From contig CAYYCX010000004.1 in NCBI GenBank assembly GCA_964470455.1, positions 1 through 64,000 on the forward strand: DNA of 64,000 bases, given 5' to 3'. A program made the position numbers and the translations under genes. This DNA comes from JAWXBM01 sp964470455 (GTDB lineage: Bacteria; Pseudomonadota; Gammaproteobacteria; Xanthomonadales; SZUA-36). Position 1 is the stretch's first letter; the number at the start of each line of letters is the position of its first letter. Of this stretch, positions 53,123 to 62,106 are shown one piece after another. A model generated the notes under the pieces. The model saw nothing but the letters and a program-made list of their open reading frames with translations. It ran no database searches and was not told the DNA's origin.

Positions 53123-54925
53123 TCAGCCTTGGCTTTCGACGGCTTTTGAAGGTGGTGGCAGCGCCTGCCTTTGGCCCATATTCAAGTACATGAAGCCGAT
53201 AAAGCAAGCCACAACCGCCAGCCAGGCCAGGTACCAGGGGTTGCTGCCTCCCACGACAATGGCCATGCCCAGCGAACCCGCGGCCAGTACATAGTAGGTC
53301 ATGGGTATCAGCGCTTTGCGGATCAGGTCACCTTCACGCCCGACCAGGCCAACCGTAGCCGAAGCTGCCACCACGTTGTGCACGCAGATCATGTTGCCAG
53401 CTGCTCCGCCGACCGCCTGCAGGGCCACCACGATCGCTGCACCGGCAGCATCCAGGCCGATGCTTTTCGCGGTGGCGAACTGGAACAGCGCGAACATCAT
53501 GTTGCTGACCGTGTTGGAACCGGCGATGAAAGCGCCCATGGCGCCAATGGTGGGCGCAAACAATGGCCAGAAGCCGCCGGCAAGCGTGGAAACCCCCTGT
53601 GCCAGCACCAGCGGCATACTCTCATAGCTCGATGTGTTACCGGAGTGAATGAATACCTGCACCATGGGCACGGCGAAGATCAGGGCCGCTCCCGCGGACA
53701 AAGCCGTCTTGCCGGAACGTTTCCAGGCAGTGGCATAGGCTCCCGGCTCCCGGTACATGCGGTGCAACGCATATGTCACCAGCGATACCAGCAGCAGGAT
53801 AAAGCCGGGCAGGTAAAGCGGATTGGAAGTTGCGCTGATGCCAGTACCGAAAATGTCCTGCCAGGCGAAAGTAAGTGCCGGCGAGCGCAGGAAATCCGTT
53901 ACCGGCGCAACCGTACGGGTAATCATCAACAGCGCAACCACCACCGCATAGGGGATCAGCGCGTGCAGGATGCTGATGTCCGCCCCATTGCGCACCGGCT
54001 CCGGTTCATCCTGCAAGTGGCTGGCCCAGCCCGGTTCCCACTGCTCACGGGGCTCGAAATCAAATACCTGTTCCGGCACCAGGAACCCCTTTCGCGCCGC
54101 CGGCACCACCACCAGCAGCCCGACCAGGCTTCCCACCAGGGACGGAAATTCAGGCCCCAGGAAATACGCCGACAGCAGGTACGGAACTGTAAAAGCGAGC
54201 CCGGCAAACAGCGCGAACTTCCAGGCCTTGAGGCCTTCGCGGAAAGAACGCGAAGCGCCGAAAAACCGCGTCAACATGCCCAGCATGATCAGCGGAATCA
54301 ACACGCCGACGATCGAGTGCACCAGGCCGACCCAGGCAGCGATCTGCAGCAGGTACTCGTAAAACGTGAGGCTGCCGATATTGGCATCCACCAGCGGCTG
54401 GTTTGACAGGCCAGTGAATACACCCACCAGTATCGGCGTACCGGCTGCCCCGAAGGATACACAGGTGGACTGGATGATCAGTGTGCTCAGCACAGCCGCC
54501 ATGGCCGGAAAACCGATGGCCACCAGCAAGGGTGCGGCCACCGCGGCCGGCGTGCCGAAACCTGCCGAGCCTTCGATCAGCGCCCCGAACAACCAGGCAA
54601 TGATGATGGCCTGGATGCGGCGGTCGGGCGAAATGGCCACGAACGCCCGGCGCAGGGTCTGGATGGCGCCGCTCTCGCGGAGTGTGTACAACAGCAACAG
54701 CGCACCGAAAATGATGAACAGGATGTTCAGCACCGTCACAATGCCGTTGATGGAAGCGGCGGCAACCACGTTGAATCCGGTGCCCCACAGGAACAGGGCA
54801 ATCGCCACGGTTACAAAATAAGCCAAAGGCATGGCAAATTTGGCTGGCCAGCGGAACACCACGAGAAAGCCGAATACGGCCAGCACCGGCATCAGGGCAA
54901 GCACGAACTGCGTGACCTGGCTCAT
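53123..54925 (-). CDS. L-lactate permease family transporter (LctP)
   Basis: A 600-residue inner-membrane carrier with 12 or more hydrophobic segments. Family landmarks are LLLLYTLRESGAIQTLRRAF, IAWLFGALIEGSAGFGTPAA, QSTCVSFGAAGTPILVG and GAFIAGSNTVSNMMFALFQ. Its ATG directly abuts the stop of the MmgE copy-2 gene, so the two are coupled. LctP proteins carry lactate, glycolate or other 2-hydroxymonocarboxylates; a related short or aryl 2-hydroxyacid is the likely cargo here. Confidence 0.92.
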   Translation of the reverse strand: MSQVTQFVLALMPVLAVFGFLVVFRWPAKFAMPLAYFVTVAIALFLWGTGFNVVAAASINGIVTVLNILFIIFGALLLLYTLRESGAIQTLRRAFVAISPDRRIQAIIIAWLFGALIEGSAGFGTPAAVAAPLLVAIGFPAMAAVLSTLIIQSTCVSFGAAGTPILVGVFTGLSNQPLVDANIGSLTFYEYLLQIAAWVGLVHSIVGVLIPLIMLGMLTRFFGASRSFREGLKAWKFALFAGLAFTVPYLLSAYFLGPEFPSLVGSLVGLLVVVPAARKGFLVPEQVFDFEPREQWEPGWASHLQDEPEPVRNGADISILHALIPYAVVVALLMITRTVAPVTDFLRSPALTFAWQDIFGTGISATSNPLYLPGFILLLVSLVTYALHRMYREPGAYATAWKRSGKTALSAGAALIFAVPMVQVFIHSGNTSSYESMPLVLAQGVSTLAGGFWPLFAPTIGAMGAFIAGSNTVSNMMFALFQFATAKSIGLDAAGAAIVVALQAVGGAAGNMICVHNVVAASATVGLVGREGDLIRKALIPMTYYVLAAGSLGMAIVVGGSNPWYLAWLAVVACFIGFMYLNMGQRQALPPPSKAVESQG

Positions 54926-56329
54926 TCAGTGGTGCCTTTTGCTTGCCAATGAAGCATCCAGTGCGTTGGACCGGTTGAGAAGGCCGATCAGGCTGCGAAC
55001 ATCCGGCTCGCGTTCAATTCCTTCAATATAGGAAATGATCTCCCCCGCCCGGCTCACCATGAACCAGTCCGAAGCGAAATCAATGCAATCCAGGAACCGT
55101 TGCTTGTGATCGGATTCCGTTAGCGGGTTGCCCGGAAAGCCGGGTGCGACATCAATACCGCCTTTGTAGACCTGTCCGTTCGACATGGTGATCTGCATGT
55201 CGACTGCCGTATGACCGCGACGGATCAGGGATGGATCGGATACCACGGTCACCTTCGAGATGAATCGCCTGATTTCCGGGTCACGCACTTCGGCCGCGGT
55301 GAAATGACGCAGCTTGGAACGGCCGCGCAACAGCACGTTGGCGACGCAATACTGGGCGCTGAACTGGCCGTCAACCGTCGGGTTGTCACCAATCTTGAAT
55401 TCATGGCCTATCAACCGGAAGCCGTAGGGCGACAGGCTGACCTGCACCGACTGGATGTCGGCGGGATCCAGTTCATAGGCATTGAGCATGTTGATGGTAA
55501 GGTCGGTAGGGCCGGAAGCCAGCGAGCAGCAGGGATACTTCTTGTAGGCGATATCCTGCATGCGATAACTGGTGCCGAGGCCGTCAACCACATCCGAGCC
55601 GGTGAACTGGCCTTTGCCAAATACGTGCAGGTAGCCATAGATTCCGGTGAGGAAGTTCTTCGGCCCGGTGATGCCGGTTCTTGCCAGTCGTGTGCTGATC
55701 ACTGCCTCGTGCGCGGAGCGCCCCTGGTTGATTCGAACACCCAATGATCCATCAATGTGTCCCTGGAAGCTGCCGCCGCAGCTGTTGAATACCAGCCCAA
55801 AGGCGTTCCAGGTTTTTGCCCGGTCAAGCTTCAGCAAGCGGCAGGCAACCGCCGCTGCACCAAAAGGCACGCAAATACCGGTAGGATCAAAACCATCGTA
55901 AGCAGATTCGTTGAGATTCATCCGGACTGCCACTTCGGCGCCGACGATCAGCGCGGACAGGAATTCCTCACCTGAACAGCCGCCGGCCAGCTCTGCACAG
56001 GCCAGAGCGGTGGGAATGGTGGATGAGCCGATGTGCGGACCTGGAGCGATGGCGTCACAAAAATCCAGTGCGCGGGACATGGCCGAATTCACAAACACCG
56101 CGTTCTGCGCCGGCAGGCTGCCGCCATGCAGCAGTACGGATGCTTCCGGCTTGCCGCCCTGCGACTGGAAAAAGGCATTGAGCTCCAGGCAACCATCGGA
56201 CCGGGCACCGGCGATGGTCGTGCCGATATCCGCCAGGATCATGGTTTTTACCGCTTCGACCGCCCTGGCGGGAATATCCTCAAACGCGGTATTCGAGACG
56301 TAATCAACCAACTGCCTCTCAAATTTCAT
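54926..56329 (-). CDS. MmgE/PrpD family protein, copy 2
   Basis: A 467-residue paralogue of the gene at 47383. Shared blocks include QLVDYVSNTAFEDI, MSRALDFCDAIAPGPHIGSS, YDGFDPTGICVPFGA, GITGPKNFLTGIYGYLH and IGDNPTVDGQFSAQYC. Differences cluster in the C-terminal region and near KKYPCCSLASGPTDL, where copy 1 has KKFPSCGATQGLTE. The pair may form mixed dimers or act on successive intermediates. It is followed without a gap by the lactate-permease-type gene. Confidence 0.85.
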   Translation of the reverse strand: MKFERQLVDYVSNTAFEDIPARAVEAVKTMILADIGTTIAGARSDGCLELNAFFQSQGGKPEASVLLHGGSLPAQNAVFVNSAMSRALDFCDAIAPGPHIGSSTIPTALACAELAGGCSGEEFLSALIVGAEVAVRMNLNESAYDGFDPTGICVPFGAAAVACRLLKLDRAKTWNAFGLVFNSCGGSFQGHIDGSLGVRINQGRSAHEAVISTRLARTGITGPKNFLTGIYGYLHVFGKGQFTGSDVVDGLGTSYRMQDIAYKKYPCCSLASGPTDLTINMLNAYELDPADIQSVQVSLSPYGFRLIGHEFKIGDNPTVDGQFSAQYCVANVLLRGRSKLRHFTAAEVRDPEIRRFISKVTVVSDPSLIRRGHTAVDMQITMSNGQVYKGGIDVAPGFPGNPLTESDHKQRFLDCIDFASDWFMVSRAGEIISYIEGIEREPDVRSLIGLLNRSNALDASLASKRHH

Positions 56330-56450
56330 GCAGAATTTCCCCGGTCACCTGGTTCTTGTTTGATTCTAACGCCCCATTCGAATGTGATTGAACAGGAACG
56401 TGAGCCGGTTGCTGTGCCGCAGCTGGCGTCATGGCAAGTCAGTCTTCGGC

Positions 56451-57032
56451 TTACTCGCTGTCCCGGTGGTCCTTACGGAAAATCTGGGCCTGCACATCCT
56501 TCTCCGGCGTTGGCAGTTCGGTAACCGTCAGCCGGTGCCTGAACTTCCAGGCACCGTCAATTCTGACCAGTTTATCCTCATAATGCCCGGAGCGGGCAGC
56601 AACAGGAGTGCCTTCCTTGCCTTCGACTATCCAGGTCCAGTTGGACCTGGAAGTGGCGGTGTCGCCGTCAACGTGGATGATGAAATCGGACATGATGTGA
56701 TAGTCGTTACCAAAACTTCCCGGCTCCACCCGCTTGAACACCGTGTCGAGCATGGCGTAGATTCCGGCCGGTCCGGTGGCTGAACCGATTCCGCCTTCCC
56801 ATACCCCATCTTCGGAAAACAGCTTTGAATATCCGGCAAGGTCCTTTTCGTCCAGCAGGTGTCCGTAGGTTACCAGCAGGTCCCGAATGGCTTCCCGGTC
56901 CTCGAGCAACTGCAAGCGGGCTTCCAGGGCAGCCAGATTCGCGGAATCATCGGCGTAGGACGGGCTCGCCAGGGCACACAGGCCTGCCAGCAAAACCGCA
57001 ATCGAAAGATGCTTTGAAATCTGCCTGGTCAT
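56451..57032 (-). CDS. Exported SnoaL/NTF2-fold protein D
   Basis: A 193-residue protein with a Sec signal (LSIAVLLAGLCALASPSYA). It is a paralogue of B and C: LEARLQLLEDREAIRDLL, YGHLLDEKDLAGYSKLFSED, GGIGSATGPAGIYAM, IIHVDGDTATSRSNW and VRIDGAWKFRHRL. It is the first gene of the minus-strand array, 121 bases before MmgE copy 2, and divergent from the GarR-like gene. The ATG at 57032 is chosen because it opens the signal peptide. The function is unknown. Confidence 0.8.
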   Translation of the reverse strand: MTRQISKHLSIAVLLAGLCALASPSYADDSANLAALEARLQLLEDREAIRDLLVTYGHLLDEKDLAGYSKLFSEDGVWEGGIGSATGPAGIYAMLDTVFKRVEPGSFGNDYHIMSDFIIHVDGDTATSRSNWTWIVEGKEGTPVAARSGHYEDKLVRIDGAWKFRHRLTVTELPTPEKDVQAQIFRKDHRDSE

Positions 57033-57493
57033 CAACTTCTCCACTGCTAGAGCCGGCCTCATGAGGTCTGAAGTGTGCCGCGGATTCACGCAAAGCCGGC
57101 GTTGGATCAGGGCCGCTGCATACGGCTGTAACTGCAGAACAATAGGCCTTATCACGGCCTGGAACTTTATCAATAGCGCCATGCGGAATTTACCTAAAAT
57201 GCACTATTAATTACTCTTTGGTAACTACTTTGCCGGCGCGGAAATTCAAGTTGCTTCAGTCATCCTTCAAGCCGGTGAATTTCTCTTCACAGAGCTTTGA
57301 CAAAGCATAATCATTAGGACATAGTTCCGGATTGAATGCACCCTGATCTGGCATTTTGATTCTAGGACGTACATTATTGGTTCAGGCACTTTGAGCCAGA
57401 CGCGATAGGTTCCGAATACTGCCGAATCCATATGCAGTGACACCTTGAGCACAACCCTACTGAACATCAATTGAACGAGAGTGAAATCCATTT
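57033..57493. other. Divergent promoter region, AT-richer than its surroundings
   Basis: This stretch of about 460 bases between SnoaL D and the GarR-like gene has no supported gene. TTGACA at 57297-57302, a 17-base spacer and CATAGT at 57320-57325 make a fair plus-strand promoter with a leader of about 160 bases. It is the likely control point for the minus-strand array as well. Confidence 0.5.
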
Positions 57494-58408
57494 ATGAGCA
57501 AACCTGACATCGGCTTCATCGGGCTCGGCATCATGGGCGAGCCTATGGCCGGACACATTGCCAGCGCCGGTTACCGCGTGGCCGCATATGACGTTGACCG
57601 AGACATCTGTGACAAGGTGGCGAGGAAGCATCCCGGAATCCAGATCAAGGATTCTCCCCGCGCAGTGGGTGAAGCCGCGGAGATCGTCGTCACGATGCTG
57701 CCGTCTGGCAAATATGTCCGGGATGTTGCGCTGGGCGAAAGCGGGCTGGTGCACGGATTGCGCACCGGAGCCGTATTGCTGGACACTTCTTCCTGCGAGC
57801 CCTGGATGACCCAGGAAACCGCCGCCGCGTTGGCCGAAAAAGGCATCAGCATGGTGGATGCGCCGGTTTCCGGTGCGCAGATCGGCGCCATCCAGGCGCA
57901 ACTGGTGTTCATGGTAGGCGGCGATGACGATGCCATCGCCCGCATCAGGCCATTACTGGACATCATGGGCCAGCAGGTCTTTCACCTCGGGCCGGTGGGC
58001 GCCGGCCACGCGATGAAATGCATCAACAACCTGATCACGGCGGTTACGCTCCTGGCCACCGCCGAAGGCCTTACCATCGGCAAGAAATTCGGACTGGATC
58101 CGGAGGTGATGGTGGATGTGCTGAACGTTTCCACCGGCGGGTCCTGGGTAGCAAAAACCCACATCAAGCAGCGCATCACCAACCGCAAGTTTGACGACCC
58201 GTTCAAACTGGGGTTGATGGTGAAAGACATTGAAATCGCCATGAAGCTGGCACGCGACCTCGACTTGCCGCTCAAGCTCACCAGCCTCAACGAAGCGCTG
58301 TGGACTGAGGCGCGGGAGCACGAAGGCGCCGAAATGAGCGTAAGCAACCTGGTGCGCTGGCTGGAGCAGACCACCGGGGTGGAAATCAGCGCCGGCAATC
58401 GGGAATAG
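57494..58408 (+). CDS. 2-hydroxy-3-oxopropionate (tartronate semialdehyde) reductase-like / HIBADH family
   Basis: A 304-residue NAD(P)-dependent beta-hydroxyacid dehydrogenase. It has the nucleotide motif FIGLGIMGEPMAGHIASAGY, the substrate motif DAPVSGAQIGA, the catalytic lysine in GAGHAMKCINNLI and the C-terminal FKLGLMVKDIEIAMKLA. It reduces or oxidises a 3-hydroxyacid such as glycerate or 3-hydroxyisobutyrate. Two glycerate kinases elsewhere in the window make a tartronate semialdehyde to glycerate step plausible. It is divergent from the minus-strand array. Confidence 0.9.
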   Translation: MSKPDIGFIGLGIMGEPMAGHIASAGYRVAAYDVDRDICDKVARKHPGIQIKDSPRAVGEAAEIVVTMLPSGKYVRDVALGESGLVHGLRTGAVLLDTSSCEPWMTQETAAALAEKGISMVDAPVSGAQIGAIQAQLVFMVGGDDDAIARIRPLLDIMGQQVFHLGPVGAGHAMKCINNLITAVTLLATAEGLTIGKKFGLDPEVMVDVLNVSTGGSWVAKTHIKQRITNRKFDDPFKLGLMVKDIEIAMKLARDLDLPLKLTSLNEALWTEAREHEGAEMSVSNLVRWLEQTTGVEISAGNRE

Positions 58409-58545
58409 GGTTCGGCCGGGCTCAACGGAGCCTGGCGGCACAACGGCTGATAAACCCGTGTCTGCACGGCACTTTGCAGTGCCAGCAAGCAAGATGCCTT
58501 ACAGCAGCGAAACCACCATGGAGCGATTTGCTGGATGAACAACCG

Positions 58546-59712
58546 TCACGGGCTGGCCTGAAGCTCGCTTTTGTCCAGGGTTGCCAGGCCTACACCGGTC
58601 GCTCCCAGCCCGTCACCGGTATAGAACATCCACAACTGCTCGCCCATATCCACCACGCTGACATAAGTGTGGCTGTTTTCGTCAAAACCACCGGGGGTCA
58701 GGGGTATGATGGGCTGGTCGGCATAGCGGGTCCAGGTGATACCGTCGTCGCTGCGGGCATACTCGATACGATAGCTGCCATGCCCCGAACCGGTGCGCTT
58801 GGCACCCTCGGCGGAAAGCCCGCTGTCGCCCCGGCCGGGTGGATTCGGCCGCGAGCCGGGCTCCTTGTCGTATACCCCCAACCACATGTGGTAAACGCCA
58901 TCCAGCTTCAGTACGTATGGCCTGGCGAGGCAGGCTTCGTATGGTTCCGTTGCATCTTCACGCGCCAGCAACGCCGGCTCATCCAGTTTGGTCCAATGCA
59001 GGCCATCGGAGGAGCGCGCTGCGCCAATGTGCAATATGCCCTGGTTGATGTCGCCAAACCGCAGGTACTTGCCGGCCGCCGTGTACCACATGCGGTAGTC
59101 GTTCTCGCCTTCGCGGATAACCGCCGCGGACGGAATGGCGCCTGAATCGAAGCTGCCGGGCGGCCCGGACGGAATGGTGTCTTCATTCACCACTTCCCAG
59201 GTAAGCCCCTGGTCATGGCTCACCGCCGTGCCCAGACGGTTCAGCAGCTCTTGCTTGAGCGGCCAGTTGCCACCCCAACTGCTGTAATACATCAACCAGG
59301 GGCCGTCGTCACGGGGCAAGACATAGGGAAAGCCCGCGCCGATATCACGAATGGTGGAGGAAGCGTCGCGGCCAACCATGGGCTGGTCGGATATCACCTT
59401 CCACACAAACGGATTGGCGGGGTCGCTTTCGGCCGCGATGATGACCTGGTTGCCACGCATCCAGGGCGGCCCGTCATCCGCCACCCAGATGTAGGCTCGC
59501 AGGCGTCCATCCTTCAGCCGGATCACAGACGGAGAAGAAACGAATTTGGAAGACTGCTCACCGGCAAATCCCAGCGGGAAAACCAGCCCGCGCTTCACCC
59601 AGCTCTGTTGCAGGGGTTCATCGGTGACAAGGGTCGCCGCCCATGCGGCAGGCGCGCCGCCGAGAAACAGCAAAGCTGCCAGGCAGAAACCGAGCAAAGT
59701 AGGATGCAGCAT
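58546..59712 (-). CDS. Exported sialidase/GH43-like beta-propeller protein
   Basis: A 388-residue protein with a Sec signal (LLGFCLAALLFLGGAPAAWA). Repeated blades show the GLTWEV, DGLHWTK and DGITWTRYAD Asp-box-like turns seen in sialidases and GH32/GH43/GH130 propellers. The PWLMYYSSW, YRMWYTAAG, YHMWLGVYD and LWMFYTGDG strands repeat about every 60 to 70 residues. No complete catalytic set can be assigned, so the enzyme class is open; it may bind or trim a glycoside. The ATG at 59712 opens the signal. Confidence 0.65.
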   Translation of the reverse strand: MLHPTLLGFCLAALLFLGGAPAAWAATLVTDEPLQQSWVKRGLVFPLGFAGEQSSKFVSSPSVIRLKDGRLRAYIWVADDGPPWMRGNQVIIAAESDPANPFVWKVISDQPMVGRDASSTIRDIGAGFPYVLPRDDGPWLMYYSSWGGNWPLKQELLNRLGTAVSHDQGLTWEVVNEDTIPSGPPGSFDSGAIPSAAVIREGENDYRMWYTAAGKYLRFGDINQGILHIGAARSSDGLHWTKLDEPALLAREDATEPYEACLARPYVLKLDGVYHMWLGVYDKEPGSRPNPPGRGDSGLSAEGAKRTGSGHGSYRIEYARSDDGITWTRYADQPIIPLTPGGFDENSHTYVSVVDMGEQLWMFYTGDGLGATGVGLATLDKSELQASP

Positions 59713-59895
59713 GAGCAATTACCCCGGGAGTTTGAATTGATGAATTGTGTTCGAGCGGATACCTGATCAATTGGGCCAGCCGTATCAGTATGTGACGTGG
59801 CCGCCAAAGAATTTATTACGGGAACGACAGGTGTTTTGACCAGGGGCGCACAAGCCCACGTTTTGCATGGCCCCTTCCGGTGATCTGTCCGGTGA

Positions 59896-60894
59896 TCAGG
59901 GAAACGATGCTGAACCGCTGCCCGCGTCGTTGTAGTAACTCAGGCCCATCAACGCCTGCTTGCGGTACTCGCGGGCATTGATGCCATACTCTTCCTTGAA
60001 CACCCGGGCGAAGTGAGCGGAACTGTTGAAGCCCCAGTTGAAGGCAATTTCGGTGATGCTGCGATTCAGCCACGCCGGATCCGCCAGCTGCTTTTTGCAG
60101 CCGTCCAGGCGTTTGCGCCGGATGTATTTGGAAACGGTGCAGTCTTCTTCCGCGAACAACCGCTGGATGTAGCGTACGGAAATTCCACACTGTTTCGCCA
60201 GCTCGCTCAGGCTCAGATCCGGCATGTGGATGTTCTGGTCGATCACCTGCCTGATCCTTTCCTGCTTGGCCATCACGTCGGCGTTCTGCACTTCCGGCGA
60301 ATGCGCATTCAGCTGGCAGCAGGTGGACAGTATGCCCAGCAGGTTGTTGGCCAGCTCGGCGCCTATTTCATCGAAATTGTCGGAATCGGCATACTCCCAC
60401 ATGGTCAGCAGCAGGTAGGAAACGATTTTTGAAAAGCCGGTTTTGCCGGAGAAACGCGCACCTACAGCCAGTTCCGGCTCGGGAATGTATTTCCGCAGCA
60501 GGTCGGCTGGCACCGTCAGGCCGATGGTGGTGTAGGGCTGCTTGGTGGTCATGGTGGACGCAATCGCGGAGTCCGTGACGGTTACGTCGCCTGGCTCGAG
60601 TATGGTGGTTTTGTTGTTGATGACAACCGTGTGTCGCCGGTTGGAAATGTAAATGTTGTAAGGATGGTCCGGCGTACTGCCACAGGGCTTGGCTGAATTG
60701 GTGACTTCCGCCTGCGAAACCGTGGCCTGGGAAAGCGTCAGCTGACCCAGCGGCACTGATTTCAGCACCATGCGAAAATCAGAAGAGCCAACCGGGGTGA
60801 CTTCCCAGTCATGCCCGAAAACTTCCTGCATGGCATTTTGAACGTTTGACTGCCTCGAATTTGATCCACGCGGACCAATGGTATAAGTCAACAT
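59896..60894 (-). CDS. AraC-family transcriptional regulator
   Basis: A 332-residue regulator with an N-terminal AraC_binding_2-like domain and a C-terminal double helix-turn-helix (LSLSELAKQCGISVRYIQRLF, then ITEIAFNWGFNSSAHFARVFKEEYG). This build resembles FeaR-type activators of aromatic amine/alcohol catabolism. It stands divergent from the SnoaL-like, cyclase and O-demethylase genes with a 454-base region between, and is the only specific regulator seen inside the island. It is therefore the best candidate activator; the inducer is unknown. Confidence 0.88.
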   Translation of the reverse strand: MLTYTIGPRGSNSRQSNVQNAMQEVFGHDWEVTPVGSSDFRMVLKSVPLGQLTLSQATVSQAEVTNSAKPCGSTPDHPYNIYISNRRHTVVINNKTTILEPGDVTVTDSAIASTMTTKQPYTTIGLTVPADLLRKYIPEPELAVGARFSGKTGFSKIVSYLLLTMWEYADSDNFDEIGAELANNLLGILSTCCQLNAHSPEVQNADVMAKQERIRQVIDQNIHMPDLSLSELAKQCGISVRYIQRLFAEEDCTVSKYIRRKRLDGCKKQLADPAWLNRSITEIAFNWGFNSSAHFARVFKEEYGINAREYRKQALMGLSYYNDAGSGSASFP

Positions 60895-61348
60895 TTCAAT
60901 TTTCCTGTGTGCGTCGAGTGTTGTTCTGGCCAGAATCGGATTCGAATTTCCGGCCCGGACTGTCTCGATCAGTGAGGCTGTCCGCGATACCGGAAAGCTC
61001 TCTTGGCGGCAGGCACGGAGCGTACTTTCCCGGCCGCCTGTTTTTGTAAACCGACAACAACATACCGCGAATTTCAGAAAAATACTACTTGGGCCCCCAG
61101 CCGATCAAGAGGCGCCCCGCAATTGACCAAAACTGCACAGAAAAGTACGGACGGGCACGCCAGGTCATTGAAAAATCAAGCCCGAACAAATCCTGCCGGG
61201 GCCAGAAAGCGCCCAGTCGACGGTCGGAAATATTCAAGTAGATTTGCCCACAGTGGCAGAAATAGTCAAGAAAGCCCGACACTCCTGCTGGCAGGCTATG
61301 GCGTAATTTCGAACCTGACCGCGACTACGGAGTTCGCAGGAGTTGGCC
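60895..61348. other. Divergent control region upstream of the AraC gene
   Basis: About 454 bases with no supported gene. AGGAG at 61338-61342 is the ribosome-binding site of the next gene. No clear sigma70 promoter or AraC operator repeat could be picked by eye, although the long spacing fits regulator binding. Confidence 0.4.
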
Positions 61349-61810
61349 ATGCAACAATGTCGTTTACCCGGCCTGGCAGTAACGGCGGCTTTGTCGCTGC
61401 TGCCCGCTGGTGCGTGGGGCGATTCTGCGGAGGAGTGTTCTGAACCGAACGAGATCCTGGTGGCGGAATATTACGACCTGGCCATCAACCGGAAGGACTT
61501 CGTCGCCGCCTCGGAATTCATGGGCGAAGAATACATCCAGCACAACCCCGCCGCGCCGGATGGCCCGGAAGGGCTGCGGGAGTTTATCGGCTACCTTCGG
61601 GAAAACCTGCCGGACTACAGAAGCGAAATCAAGCGCTGTTTCAGCGATGGTGACTTCGTCATTCTGCATGTGCACAACAAGCCCACTCCGGACGCCGTCG
61701 GCAAGGCCATCGTGGATATCTTCCGGCTGGAGGGCGGCAAGGTAGTTGAGCACTGGGATGTGATCCAGGACATTCCGGAAGATCCGAAAAACGACAACAC
61801 GATGTTTTGA
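61349..61810 (+). CDS. Exported SnoaL-like protein E (aldol-condensation-type NTF2 fold)
   Basis: A 153-residue protein with a Sec signal (LAVTAALSLLPAGAWG) and the fold of SnoaL-like proteins annotated as aldol-condensation-catalysing (COG4922 type). Landmarks are AEYYDLAINRKDF, MGEEYIQHNPAAPDGPEGL and FRLEGGKVVEHWDVIQDIP. It differs from proteins A to D. AGGAG lies 6 bases before the ATG at 61349. It begins the plus-strand run toward the cyclase and O-demethylase genes. The reaction is unknown. Confidence 0.78.
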   Translation: MQQCRLPGLAVTAALSLLPAGAWGDSAEECSEPNEILVAEYYDLAINRKDFVAASEFMGEEYIQHNPAAPDGPEGLREFIGYLRENLPDYRSEIKRCFSDGDFVILHVHNKPTPDAVGKAIVDIFRLEGGKVVEHWDVIQDIPEDPKNDNTMF

Positions 61811-62106
61811 CGGCCAGCTTGTCCGGCTTGCACCCGGCGCTTTGGCCCCGGGGTTTGCGCAGTGCATTTCTGGTCAAGCACAACAGGCGTTTACGGTAAA
61901 AATTTGGCGCCAGAATCATGATAATCAAAGGATTCCAGTCGACATTCCGTGCCGGGACATGGCCAGCGCCGCCGGCAGCCAGTATGTCCGGCCTGCCTGC
62001 CAGGCCCGGATGCCGAACCCGGACCCCGAACCTGGGGCCAGGCACTCACTTCCGGCTGGAACCGGTAACCGACTGAACCCGTCAACATTCAACTCCCGGA
62101 ACTGAG
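61811..62106. other. Intergenic stretch between SnoaL E and the cyclase gene
   Basis: About 296 bases, rich in short GCCCGGA/CCGGACC-type repeats in its second half. No supported gene or terminator was identified. Confidence 0.4.
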
